A DNA stretch of 64,000 bases from Rosellinia necatrix (lineage: Eukaryota > Ascomycota > Sordariomycetes > Xylariales > Xylariaceae): the NCBI GenBank assembly GCA_021209875.1, contig JAGYVD010000008.1, positions 1,425,501 to 1,489,500 on the forward strand, given 5' to 3'. The notes beneath the pieces are model-generated. The model saw only the letters and a list, made by a program, of their open reading frames with translations. It ran no database searches and had not been told where the DNA came from. A program made the translations under genes and the position numbers. Shown in pieces: positions 1 to 10,682 of the stretch (positions are counted from its first letter, which is position 1; each line of letters opens with the position of its first letter).

Positions 1-225
1 GGTGACGCTGAAATGGCTGGTGCTGAGGAGACTGGCGAGGTTGGCGGTGAAGACGAGATGTCCGAGGATGGAAGTGTCGACCTCGAGAATGACAGCGAGG
101 ATGAGCTGGAGGAGGACGTGGACGGCATAGTCGGCGGCCAAGCCGACACGCCCGACGTTGGAGATGACGCTATGGAGGTTGACATGACCGACGCGCCGGA
201 TCCGAAGGGTCTTACAGCCCACTAG
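1..225 (+). CDS. Acidic C-terminal tail of a protein truncated by the window edge
   Basis: Frame 1 is open from the first base and ends with TAG at 223-225, giving about 74 residues. The first ATG (13) is preceded by in-frame codons for GDAE, so the reading frame probably enters from outside the window. The visible part is extremely rich in Glu and Asp (ending PDPKGLTAH) and contains no recognisable domain. Such acidic tails are common in nuclear chaperones, ribosome-biogenesis factors and chromatin proteins, but nothing here identifies which. Function unknown; partial. Confidence 0.55.
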   Translation, partial: GDAEMAGAEETGEVGGEDEMSEDGSVDLENDSEDELEEDVDGIVGGQADTPDVGDDAMEVDMTDAPDPKGLTAH

Positions 226-1507
226 ACTGCTCCTGGCTTGACTGGGAGGTCGATAGGATGTGGGCCGTCAACCCATTCTTGGGACGGTAGGAGGACGGCT
301 TGAACCTGCAAAAGTTCTGGACTTGATATGGAGTTTTTTGGCATGGATACTAGAGCATTCAAATGGCCTCGGCGATGCCTTGCGGATTTTTAGTAGATTT
401 GTCTGTCTCTTGGCAAGTGCCTGCGATCCCCTTAGAAAGTTGCGTCGACCGTTGGCTCCAATTTTATACTTGCTTCATGGCTCAGCATTTGGGCTTCACT
501 TACCATTTTCGCGACTCTCGTGTTTCTTGCTCTTCTTTATGCCATATAATCTCGATTATGGATAAGGGGGCTTGGATTAAGGATTTATGTCTTTGCCTGA
601 AGTTGTAGGCCCTAGGGTTGTGCTGTGAGGGGCTTGCTGTTGACAAGTTGCGTAAAATACCTATATTGGGATCGTAATAGACTATAATCGTCTGCACTCG
701 TTCGCTATCTTGTTTATATGTAGACGTAGAGTGTAGGTATGTTATGCTTTCAATGCACCATTCAAATGCTGCGCTACCCAGGCAGTGAAAAGTTTGAAGA
801 CCTAAGCCGGGTTAGCTAAGCGACTGACTATGCAGTAGCCCCATCCAGCTGGAATGGGAGAGTAAATCTAAATGGTAAATGAACGCGCCCTGCTATCTAG
901 ATATCCTCGATGATATCGTAACGGGATGCACTTGATGCAAGGTTGAATTGAGGACTTTTCTCGAACCATGGGGAATGATGAGCTTTCACCATTGTTTTCT
1001 ACGCTATGAGTGATGCGGCGATCTAGCTCTAGCCGTTATGATGCAGAAAATAGCACGAGATCGATCATAAAATAGCTTTTGAAACCATGCTCGTAGAACT
1101 TGATTCACATCTCGCTGAAGCTCGGGCCGAGCCGCCATCTTTCGTCAACAGGGACCAACAGGGATTTCGCCATTAATAAGCTTCGCCCCACCGGTACCCC
1201 GGATTTGGTGGGATAGGGTACCGTACGCGGCACACAGTATGTAGCAAACAGGAAGTAAGTATCACGCATGTACGACGTCGGCAAGGGACCTCGGTAGTCT
1301 AGCCTTTGCAGACGAATTCTACAAGTAGTTACTTCCGGCCGTGTCAGGATCTGACCAAAGGACTACCAGGCTCGACCTTTCGCCTCCTTACCTATCTTAT
1401 ACACCAATTGTTAATCTATTAGTCTATTAGTCTATTCGATTGCCTTTCCCGTCTCCACCAATAATAAATAGTTCTGATAGCTCGTTGACGTGCATATCAT
1501 CACCGAC
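226..1507. other. Intergenic region
   Basis: This is the 3' flank of the left-edge gene and the 5' flank of the FMN dehydrogenase. ORFs at 260-608 overlap each other, have no codon pattern and resemble nothing. Near 1420-1435 there is a short direct repeat (attagtct twice). No RNA gene or transposon end was seen. Confidence 0.5.
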
Positions 1508-3342
1508 ATGCCGCCGGAGGAGAGTCCGCTCAGCGCCCAGGAAATCGCGAGCCACCGCTCCGTGTCTTCTTGTTGGATCGTCATCGACGGCAAGGTATAC
1601 GATGTTACCTCCTACTTAGACGAGCACCCTGGCGGAGCGGCGATATTGCTTAAACAAAGCGGAGCTGTAAGATTTTTTTTTTTTTCAATAAATAGAAAGT
1701 TGCATACCCTTCCTATCTCATTCTATTGTTGTGCATGAGATGAGCCAACTGGGGGGCCTCTTCCCACACGCGCGAAACGAGGCCCATCGATTCGGGGGGA
1801 AAGAACTGCCAGCTCACATGACCCAGGACGCGACGGCCGAGTTCCGCAAGATCCACTCGACGGACGTCCTGAAATACCTGCCCAGGGACGCCTGCCTGGG
1901 CGCCATCGACGCGGCCACCCGCGCGGCGCTGCCCGCGAGCAGTGCTGCCGCCGGCGCCGGCGCCGGAGGACCGACGGGCCACCTCACCCTGGACGCGCCG
2001 CCTAGCGAGGAAGGGGCGGCGGAGGGCGTGCCGCCGATCTCGAGCATCGTGTCGGCGGGCGAGTTCGAGGCGGCGGCGCGGGCGGCGATGCCGGAGAAGG
2101 CGCTGACGTACGTGTCGTCGTCGGCGCACGACGGGCGGGCGCTGCGCGGCAACCTGGACGCCTGGGGCGCCGTGCGGTTCCGGCCGCGCGTCCTGCACGA
2201 CGTGCGGGCGGTCGACCCGCGGACGGCCATCCTCGGCGCCGCCTCAGCGCTCCCGTTCTACGCGTCGCCCATGGGCCAGCTGGGGCGCGGGCACGCGGCG
2301 GGCGAGGTCGGCGTCGTCCGCGCCCTCGCGCGCCGCGGCGTCCACGGCGTGCTGTCGACCGAGTCGACGGCCAAGATGGAGGAGATCGCCGCCGCCTTCG
2401 CGGACGAGAAGAGGATCATGGCCGAGGAGCGGAAGGCCGCGGCCGCAGCCGCCGCCGGTGGTGGTGGTGGTGAAGAGGATACGGCGATGACGGACGTGCC
2501 CGAGGCCGAGTTGCACTTCCAACTCTACATCCCCGCGGACCGCGCGATCGGCGCCCAGCGCATCCGCCGCGCGCGCGCCACCGGCGTCTTCCGCAGCCTC
2601 TGGGTCACGGTCGACACGCCGGTGCTGGGCAAGCGGACGGCGGACCGGCGGCTGCAGGCGGCCGAGGCGCTCGCGGCGTCCCCGGAGCTCGCGGCGCACG
2701 CGGAGCGCGCGGCGTTCGGCGCGCTGTCGCACGTCACGGGCGCCCAGCTCAACGCGTCGCTGACGTGGGACGACCTCGGCTGGATCCGCCGGGCGTGGGG
2801 CGAGGGCAGCCCCCTGGTGCTCAAGGGCGTGCAGACGGCCGAGGACGCCGCGCGCGCCGCGGAGCTCGGCGTCGACGCCGTCCTGCTGAGCAACCACGGC
2901 GGCCGCCAGATGCACGCCGCCCCCGACGCCCTCACCACCCTGCTCGAGATCCGCGACCGCTTCCCGGGCCTCGTCGACCGCCTCGAGGTCTACGTCGACG
3001 GCGGCTGCCGCGACGGCGCCGACGTCCTCAAGGCCGTCTGCCTCGGCGCCAGGGCCGTCGGCATCGGCCGCCCGCTGTTCTACGCCCTCGCCGCCTACGG
3101 CCAGAAGGGCGTCGAGAGGTGTCTCGATAGTAAGTTGGACCTGTCGCCTTTCGCTTCCCCCCTTTCCCCCGCATCTCATCCTGAGCTTACCCGTACTCAC
3201 TATCAACTTAGTATACGCCGACGAGCTCATCACCGGCATGCGGCTGCTCGGCATAACGAACCTGGCGGACGCGAGACCGGAACGCGTGAATGCTAGCCGC
3301 CTGTTGAATGAGATCTGGCGCCCCGAGAAGAGTCGCTTGTAG
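1508..3342 (+). CDS. Cytochrome b5-fused FMN-dependent alpha-hydroxyacid (L-lactate) dehydrogenase, cytochrome b2-like
   Basis: The model has three exons: 1508-1666, 1827-3129 and 3212-3342 (530 aa). Intron 1 (1667-1826) carries a T14 run; intron 2 (3130-3211) is a normal GTAAG..TTAG intron. The N-terminus is a cytochrome b5 fold with the heme-ligand motif DEHPGG and, across the intron, DATAEF..IHS. The rest is an FMN-dependent (S)-2-hydroxyacid dehydrogenase TIM barrel: QLYIPADR, VTVDTPVLGKR, the lysine of VLKGV, the catalytic-base motif SNHGGRQ, and the phosphate-binding DGGCRDGADVLKA and GIGRPL. Flavocytochrome b2 oxidises L-lactate and passes electrons to cytochrome c in mitochondria; no clear targeting peptide is visible, so location and exact substrate are open. 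The ORF is very GC-rich, which gives long spurious antisense frames. An Ala/Gly-rich insertion lies before ELHFQLY. The start is the ATG at 1508; an upstream GTG at 1490 was not used. Confidence 0.9.
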
Positions 3343-3822
3343 TCTCGGTGGGCGCGATGTCATGATATGCTGGCATCTTCGGCATTTAGATGCATGTCAC
3401 TCAATTGCTGGACTTGTAGGGGAGCAAGCACTGTAATGCATAATCGCTAGGATAAGGTATGTAAATGCCCTTTTGGCTTTTTGACCAATTATGTCTTAGA
3501 GACAGCTGTTGGAGAATAAAGCGACTGGATTAAGAGATTGGGGCGTCACAGTTATGAGCATAGCTCGAAAGCTCGGGATCATGATTCGGGGGCCATTTTC
3601 TGCATTGCTATCTACTAATAGACTACAATTACTTCCATTCCTCGATTTTTCCCTCAGCGTGCACGAAGGCTCAAACTACCAATTTTTCTCCTGTCACAAA
3701 TTGACCATCCACAATCTTCCAGAGAATGTAGAAGACAACCCCCCCCACCCCCTCCCCGAGTTTCGAAAGCGCGGCCGCTGTTCTTTTTTCGGAGGCGGGG
3801 GGGGACCACCTTGACCAGGCGT
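3343..3822. other. Intergenic region between convergent genes
   Basis: This is the shared 3' flank of the FMN dehydrogenase (+) and the Egh16-like gene (-). It contains an AATAAA-like stretch near 3514 and C-rich and G-rich runs near 3740 and 3795. An ORF at 3509-3814 has no coding signature and was not annotated. Confidence 0.5.
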
Positions 3823-4751
3823 TTATTCGCAGTCCTCCTCTTCCTCCTCCTCCTCGTCGTCGTAGGAGTCGGCCTGTCGCTTGGCCTTGCGCTGGCTCAT
3901 GGCCTCGCGCTTGATGGCGTTGGCGAGGGCGCGGCGAGCCTTGGTGGCGCCACCGTTGGCAGCTCCGGCCACTGTGAAGGGGGTTAGTACTTTGTAATCC
4001 CGATCTGTGAGGTATAGATCGAAAAAGGGGGGGGAAGGGGGTGTGGGGCGGGGTTTGAAGGACTCACTTTGAACGGGGATGACACCGCCGAAGGGGCCGG
4101 CGTTGGCATCGTTCATGCAGCGGACGAGGCAGGCGTTGTCCTGGCCGGCGACGGTGCCGGTGCAGGCCTGGTCGGCGGGGATGGCGGCCACTAGGGGGAA
4201 GTCGCTGGCGGCGCCGTCACGGTTGCGGGAGTCCTCGCCGGGGGGCGTCGTGGTGACGGTGATGGACTCCCAGGTCTGGCCGGTGCCGTCGGCGTTGATC
4301 TCGCAGGTGTAGGGGCCGCCGCCGTCGGCGTTGACCTGGTGGAGGGTCATGGTGAGCTCGCCGCCCTGGGTGATCTGGGGCAGCTGGTCGCCGGTCTCGG
4401 CCATGATGGCCTGGGCGCCCTGCTCGATGCTGTTGTCGCCGCCGGCGAGCGTCTCGCCGACGGTGTCGGCCTGGTCGCCGCGGAAGCGGGTGCTGTCCTG
4501 CTGGAAGGGGCGGCGGCGGGTCCCGTCGCGGGGGGTGGTGGTGTCGACACCAAGAGCCACTGTGCGGAGATGATGAAGTGTGAGTAAAGAAATCTTTGCT
4601 GCATGGCCGGAGAGTTGGTTTTTTTTTTTTTTTTGGACTTACTGCCGGAGCCGCCGGCGTCGCCAACGGCGTTGATGATGGCACCGTGGCCTGCGACGAG
4701 CTGAGCGGCGCTCAGGAGGCCGACGCTGAGGATAACTCGGATGGAAGACAT
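3823..4751 (-). CDS. Egh16-like/MAS-type secreted virulence-associated protein (DUF3129 family)
   Basis: The model has three exons on the minus strand: 4751-4643, 4559-4068 and 3971-3823 (249 aa). Introns are 4560-4642 (poly-T on the plus strand) and 3972-4067. The protein starts with a signal peptide ([20 protein letters not shown]) followed by [14 protein letters not shown]. It then shows the family's typical blocks: [18 protein letters not shown], an IMAETG segment, [46 protein letters not shown] and [10 protein letters not shown]. This matches Egh16/Egh16H and Magnaporthe MAS1/MAS3-like proteins, which are expressed in appressoria and associated with host penetration; the biochemical activity of the family is not established. 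The C-terminus is odd: basic dibasic sites (KR) followed by a run of Asp/Glu ending in CE. Confidence 0.88.
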
Positions 4752-7700
4752 TTTGGCTTTTTTGGGGGGGTTGGGGATGGGTAAGGGATTAGGTAAACTA
4801 ATGGATAAGACTGCCCAGCAGTAAGATTAATAGAAAGTAAGAAGGGGGAGAAGCGGGCTTGCTAGAAGCTTTGGCTTGTTGTGATCTGGTGATGCTGTTG
4901 TTGGTGGTGATCAAAAAAAAGTTCTGTCAAATGCGGGAAGAGCTGCCTGGTTTTATAGAGATGTTGCGTGATGAAGGCCTCACTTCCGATCTCCCCATTC
5001 CGCCCGCTTTCGACCCCCGGGGCGGGTTGCCTCTGCGAGAAGCCCTCGTGAGATCTCCTCCCTCTGCGTGCCGTGAGCCGTGCCTAGATGCGAGGATATT
5101 ACGGTCAGGGGTATACAGGCTGGCACAGAGGAAACACGACTGTTTTAAAACACTGGACGAAACTTTTGTAACGGCCGCTAGCGAGCGCTGATATGGATTC
5201 GATAGTTACGTTTCGACTACTGTGGCTCATAAACTCATGGGTCGTGCGCAGGCATTGATTGTGAGGGCGAGAAGACCCAAAAATGCCATCTCATTACGCT
5301 TACACTGCGCTCACACAGCTACACTAGAGGCCCAAGGCTGAATTGGTTTATGATGCTATCTAGATATTTCTTTGGCGGTTGATTTGACGGTTTTCATCGA
5401 TCTGCAGGCATCGATGGCGGATCGGCCACAAGTGGACTGCGGTTGTGGCTTGATACCATGTATCCAACCCCGGATTCACCAGTAGCCCAGCGATGCGACG
5501 CAGATCCGGTAATGAGCCAACTCGCCAAGGATTTAGGGGTATGATAGAACACGAGAATATAGAGGGCTGCCAGAGCGGATGGTTCTCCTGCCGATGCATA
5601 CGATGACTTCCCCCCTCCCCGCTCCCGCCGCTCCTGGTGTAAGTCCTAGTCGAACATCGTATGTCGAGCTCCGGGGCGGACGGCGGCGATGGACCTGAAT
5701 CAACGTCAGTGAGGTGTGATTTATTCTGGAGCGCTCAGCGATACCCAACGACGCAGGTACCGGGACGATATCTCGGACGCCAAGGGCGCACAGGATTCGT
5801 CGATAGTTTCAATCACGTCTGCGATGGTGGGGTGTTTTGTTCCGATTGGTTTCGGAGGTTTTTTGTTTCGGGGCAGTGTAGTTGCATCCTACTGTAACAA
5901 TCGCGACGGGGTCCTCGAGCATTCATGCATCTGTGCACCGCGCGCGCACCAAGGGCTCGTTGTCAGGGCTCGTTGTCAGGGCTCGTTGTCAGGGCTCGTT
6001 GTCAGGGCTCGCTCGTTGTCAGGACTAACACCTCGTTCGTACTAAGAAGAAGACAGTTAGCGGCACTAGTTCCGACTGTTGAGCGAGGACAGGCAGGAGT
6101 TGGAGATGGCTATGACTTGTTCGATCATTCCTGCGACGTAGTGTCAATCGTTCCACAATCGTCGTCGTACGGGAGCAAAGCGCTGGCACCAATTCATCTC
6201 CCCCCCCCTCTCTCTCTCTCGTATCGATCATGCTGGGTATGTGTCGCCGGAACGATCTATCAGAAGACCAACTTTTACGAGCGATACTACCTCACTCGAC
6301 CAGCACGGCCAAAAAAAGGCACGGCACTAGGTTACAGCACAGGCCTAGCTAGAGCTTGGCGAGAGCTCAGCGTGGTCGGATGCCTAATCCCGAGATGCAC
6401 CACTGGACACTAGGTGTCAAACTACGCACAAGACGAAGGCGAAGGGGACTCATCGTGAGGTAAGGAGATTGATATCTTACATGGACGCCATGTCAAAGCG
6501 AAACCGAATCCCGTGCCTGTTCATCAACTAATTTGACTTCACAGTCTCCCCCATCTGGGAGGAAGGGGCTTGCCGAGTTCCTAGCCTCCTCCTCCAATGC
6601 CTCAAGCGCGAAGTTACACTCTATCGCAGACAACCGCCGCAACCATAGCGCTCGGTTGTGATGTTGACGTGCGCGGTGTCATACACGATGGGCAACGACG
6701 ATCACTGCTGGAGGCTGGAGAGGAGCCAACGACGAACCCACGCATTATTCGGAGAATAGCCGATCGCAGAAGGGGGCAAGATCAAGAATCCTGGGCGATC
6801 GATCGGCGCGGGCCGCAGAAGGATTCGCGGATAGTTCGTGACACAAACCTATAGTAAGTGTGCTACAATCTCCTACCTGCCTCTGTTCGCCCGAATCGCC
6901 AACTACACATCTAATTTACTGGATCCGCGTTCCTACCTGACGCTAATGTATTGATCGATCCAGCACTCTCGGTTTGGTCTTAGCTGATGACCTGCCTGCG
7001 GCCCGAATGGCGTTAGATTTCCGATTTCCTGTTCACACTGGCTCGAGGCGCGGAAACCGTAAAACGGAGGATTACGTGCGTTTGCCGCGATTGCGACGAG
7101 ATTCTAATTGATGAATCTGTGTCAACCGTGAATCTCTATCATTATCCCTCTCGACCACTCGAGAAAAAAAAGTTGATCGATTTATCGTATGTGCACGTCA
7201 ATATCCTCGATGCTGATGCGAATGGCGATTAGGCTCAACTCAGCATTTCCTTGGCTGCTTGGCGTTACCTCTGTGATACACTATATATAAGAACGCGACG
7301 CTAAACTTGAATTAAGGTGTTTGTTTGCCTCGGGCGATGAAGTGCCGGATCCTTACCCTAAGGACGGAATCCAACGCTTCTGCTGTCGCACGCACTAGGG
7401 CTCCCTTTGGCGATTACCCATCTATGTATAGCCGCTATGCCGCTGGCCGCCGCCCGAAAGCGGTTATGGGCCCCGTCTTCGTCCGGGAATTCATGTTCAT
7501 GTTGAGGTGCTGCGATGCAGCTGCGCCGCGAATTTCCACCAATTTGTGGTCGAGTTGCACGGCAATATGTTGAGGGTTGTCCAACGCCGCGCCAGTCAGT
7601 ACCAGGCACCGGGACTGATTGCCCACAAGATGTGCTTATAAGCCGTCATCTCGCGATCGTACTTTTCACTTCACAAAAGACCATTCCGTACTCATATTAT

Positions 7701-7860
7701 ACGAGGCGGGCTCCCCGACGACGAATCCAGCCACGAATTTTCAGATCGTTGGCAATATCGCATGCATCTTAGACGGTCTTCCGTCAAACTTTAGGACGTG
7801 GTAAGTCTGTCTCACCCTGCAATTTAGCCGACACCGGCGCAAGCATCTCTGCTAACTACA
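4752..7860. other. Gene-poor, apparently decayed region
   Basis: The first ~300 bp are the promoter side of the Egh16-like gene. From about 5200 onward only short frames on both strands are found, broken by stops. They give no recognisable protein, except that the ADE1-like pseudogene begins at its right end. One curiosity is a similar short peptide frame (EAG.PTTNP) at about 6712 and 7708, possibly chance. No terminal inverted repeats or LTRs were seen. Confidence 0.45.
5953..6023. repeat. 13-bp minisatellite, about five copies
   Basis: Unit GGGCTCGTTGTCA is repeated head-to-tail four times exactly from 5953 to 6004. A fifth variant copy carries an inserted CTCG. It lies inside the decayed region and is not part of a convincing gene. 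Confidence 0.9.
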
Positions 7861-7869
7861 GCCTCGGTT

Positions 7870-8690
7870 CGTTCGCAGATACAACGTGTTTTCACTGGAA
7901 CGGATCGCTCGTGGGGTACCTTTCCTGCTCGCTTAGGACGAATACATGACAAAAGGGACGGTTTATGGCATCCTGCTGCCGCGTGGCTTGCAAAAGTGTG
8001 CTGCAATCCCGGGCGGTCCTATCTATACGCCAGGTACCAAAGCTCCGGCTGGCCAACATGACGACAGCATTCACCCAGACTAGGCGATCGGAAATATCGG
8101 TGAGCAATATGCGAGACGCATCGGGGAACTAGCGTTCAACTTCTTCAAAGCCAGACAGGTCAGTTTTGTGGAGGTTTTTCGTTCTCTTTTCGTCAGGCTT
8201 CGAACACTATTGCTCCTGCATGTTCCTGAAAATAAGCTGAACCTCATCCCACCTGACAAATAAAATACCAACTACAGAGCATAGTAGTAATATGCTGCCC
8301 AACGAGACGCCATCATTGTCGACACCAAGTTTGAATCTAGGCTGGGTGAATGTACCGACGAGATTGTTCTAATCGACGAAGTCCTCGCCCCCGACTCGCC
8401 CCGCATGTGGCACAAAAATAAATACGAATAAGGACAGGAATAGGAATTGTTTCATAGGGACCCCTACCAAAAACGGTTCAAGTAAGTAATTAAGAATTAC
8501 TGTGTTTATTTTTTTTTAATAAGTAGTATATGATTGCCTGCCGTTGTCATAAATGCTAAAAATGCTAATCTGTATTTCAATAGAATAATACGCTTAGGAG
8601 AGAAAGGGATCCCAGACGACATTTCTCTTGAGATAAACCAGAGATATAAAGATGTGTTCGCACTACTAGCTAGGCAGTTGCTCAATACAG
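7870..8690 (+). pseudogene. Broken SAICAR synthetase (ADE1/PurC-like) gene copy
   Basis: Translating across frames recovers the order of blocks of phosphoribosylaminoimidazole-succinocarboxamide synthase, a purine-biosynthesis enzyme. The blocks are YNVFSLERIARG, then EYMTKGTVYGILLPRGLQ, GPIYTPGTKAPAG, HDDSIHPD, NIGEQYARRIGELAF, AIIVDTKFE and EIVLIDEVLAPDSPR. A possible C-terminal helix follows at 8600-8680 (GIPDDISLEINQRYKDVF). The copy is dead: a lost base plus TAG at 7934-7936 where a conserved Trp is expected, TAG at 8081-8083, and TAA/TAG at 8429-8431 and 8441-8443. Relics of introns are visible (for example ending near 8582). The N-terminal third was not recovered. Several lesions fit transitions (CAG to TAG, TGG to TAG), consistent with but not proof of RIP-like mutation. 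A functional ADE1 must lie elsewhere. Confidence 0.75.
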
Positions 8691-8822
8691 TCATGGGTGA
8701 GGGGTATTGGAGCGATCGGGAACCGTTTTTTTTTTTTTTTTTGCAGGGCAGTCAGGCATCTTGATACATGTAATCTGTCCCAATAATTCACTTGATTGAT
8801 ACCAAATCCTTCCATCCCAGCC

Positions 8823-10170
8823 TTAAACGCCCTTGAGGCGGTACATCAGAGTCCCATGTCCAAAAGTATCGAACCCGCCCGAGTTTGGGCCATAGTCGCC
8901 GCCGCCTCCCTCGATATCGAGCGTCTTGTTCGCATTGACGTAGTCGCGGAAGGCTTCGGACCAAGACGCGTTCATGCCTCTCCTGTCCGCGTAGTGCGAG
9001 ACGAGAGCCTCGTAGCCGGGCCGCACGTCGTAGCGCGACTTGGCGGAGACGACGGTCAGGTTGCCCTCCCAGCTCTCGTAGGCCGTGTAGGGGACGTCGT
9101 GGCCAGTGTTGTACTTCGCTACGTATTCCGCGCTGGCATCAGATGTTTGTCAGTTCTCTTTGTGTCTCGGCTGTTGGGATGATTTTTTTGGGGGGAGGAA
9201 GGGGCAAGATATCTGGCGTCGCTTACGCGTTGAGAATCTGGTGTCCGAACTGCCCGTATAGATCAACGCCTTGGTTGTACCCTTGCTGTCCGATGACGCC
9301 TAGGAGGGCCATGCACAGAAGCGCGTGTCCCTGATCTCGACCCGATTCCTGTATCTCCATGAGGGTCTTTCCCGAACCTTCTTCCGTAAAGTTCGCGATA
9401 GAGAAGAACGGTAGGGCTCCGTTGGCAACGACACCGTTCGGTAGCCCATTTCGGAAGTAGTTCACGGCGTAGTCGTACATGGTGTGATTGTCGGTGAACA
9501 CACCAATGGCCATGAGTGATGCAATGTTGCAGAGATCCCAGTTGGCGTAGTAGAAGTCCTGTTTGTTGTTATGGTTCTCGAGAAAATCATGGCTGTATGG
9601 CGCGAAGATATTGGTAAGCATGTTCGCGAAAGCCGTCCGATTCTCGGCTGCCCAACCGGGGTAGACTCGTAGAAGCTCCCCAACGTTGGCAAACTGGTAG
9701 CCGTAGAGACCCGCGGCAAGGTACATGTCCTCCGTTCCGGCGATGTCGGTCAGTGCTGAGGACCAGCTGTCGATGATGCTCACGGCGTGGTCCGCATAGG
9801 ACGTGTTGTTGGTGAGGAGCCAGCGCAAGGTGAGCTGGTACGCAGAATGGGCGTCGCGGTAGGCATCGGTGTACGTATTTGGGATCGTGTAGGTGGCGTT
9901 GGTACCCCGGATGAGTAGGTCGTGCGGTTTGGCTACCCAGGAAAGTTGTGCGAGGCTACTTGTCTCGAGATGCTGGAAGGCCGTGTACCATGGTTCGTCG
10001 TGATCCTCTACATGCCGGCGAACCCGTATGAGGTCTTGTGCTGAATGTAGGGCTCCGGGGTGAGCAAAGGGTCTAGGGAAATGGCCTGGGAGAGGCGGAC
10101 TCGTATCATGAAAAGGCAGACCCGCGCATACTTGGAGTATGGTTTGGAAGACGGCAAGTAATCTAAGCAT
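8823..10170 (-). CDS. Secreted alginate-lyase-superfamily polysaccharide lyase (PL38-like), copy 1
   Basis: The model has two exons, 10170-9227 and 9132-8823, with intron 9133-9226 (417 aa). The chosen start is the ATG at 10170; it gives a signal peptide (MLRLLAVFQTILQVCAG), whereas the frame upstream begins at TTG. The mature part matches the all-alpha Alginate_lyase fold (PF05426 type). It has HPGALHSAQDL near the N-terminus, an LYGYQFAN helix around 155, LENHNNKQ around 197-204, ANWDLCNIASLMAIG around 209-223 and SGRDQGHALLCMALLGVIG around 276-294, followed by YNQGVDLYG. Asn-His and the GRDQGH histidine are the likely active-site residues by family analogy. Potential N-glycosylation sites are frequent. 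The enzyme is predicted to cleave a polyuronide (glucuronan, alginate or similar) by beta-elimination outside the cell; the substrate is inferred, not shown. It diverges from the glycosidase at 10683 and has a clear paralogue at 21063. Confidence 0.85.
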
Positions 10171-10682
10171 CTTGGTGTGCAACTCTGCTCGATCTATCTC
10201 ATATCATTGCGCTCTAGCATTTGGTGTGCTCCTCCGACAAAGAACTTCCTTACGTTATGTATACCAACGAACGCCCTACGCTAATCCGGTTTCACGGCAC
10301 ACCTGAACGCGTGAAATTGGATGTTCTGGAAAAGATAATTAGAGATCAGTCCTTCGCGGAGGTGGACCCGAAGAACTCATTTGCCCATGGGGTAATGGGG
10401 CCTCCAAGACAAACGGTCGCGGGGAATGTCTCGGGCGGTTCGCCGGTATGTTCACCTGACGTCTCCAGTACTACGGATTGCAAACCCCCGTGGTATCTGG
10501 CATGCTGTATACTGGGTACCATGCATGGGCTTGTGTCAATCCGGACCTGTTTCCGACCGTTTCCCCGTGTCTGTCAGAAGCTTTGTGTGTGCCTGCTTGA
10601 CTATGTAAGAGGCTTATCCGAAGCATAGCATAACAGCTTTTGCTCGAGATACACGGCCATCTTATGTCGAATCTACGATGAT
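10171..10682. promoter_or_regulatory. Divergent promoter between lyase 1 and the beta-helix glycosidase
   Basis: The 512 bp between two oppositely directed cluster genes must hold both promoters. A CGG-N4-CCG inverted triplet, the general form bound by Zn2Cys6 dimers, lies at 10436-10445. One such match is not statistically remarkable. A frame open at 10221-10628 has no recognisable product and was not called. Part of this region could be an upstream exon of the glycosidase. Confidence 0.4.

Noticed and set aside
1713..3254. Long antisense ORFs over the FMN dehydrogenase
   Set aside because: They are by-products of very high GC at third positions; they are Arg/Ala/Gly-rich and have no domain.
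5200..8800. Transposon in the decayed region
   Set aside because: No transposase or reverse-transcriptase motif, LTR, terminal inverted repeat or target duplication could be seen; only the ADE1-like copy is recognisable.
10221..10628. 135-aa ORF between lyase 1 and the glycosidase as a gene
   Set aside because: Starts near the lyase promoter, composition is erratic and no motif is visible; it may only contain promoter DNA or a missed short exon.
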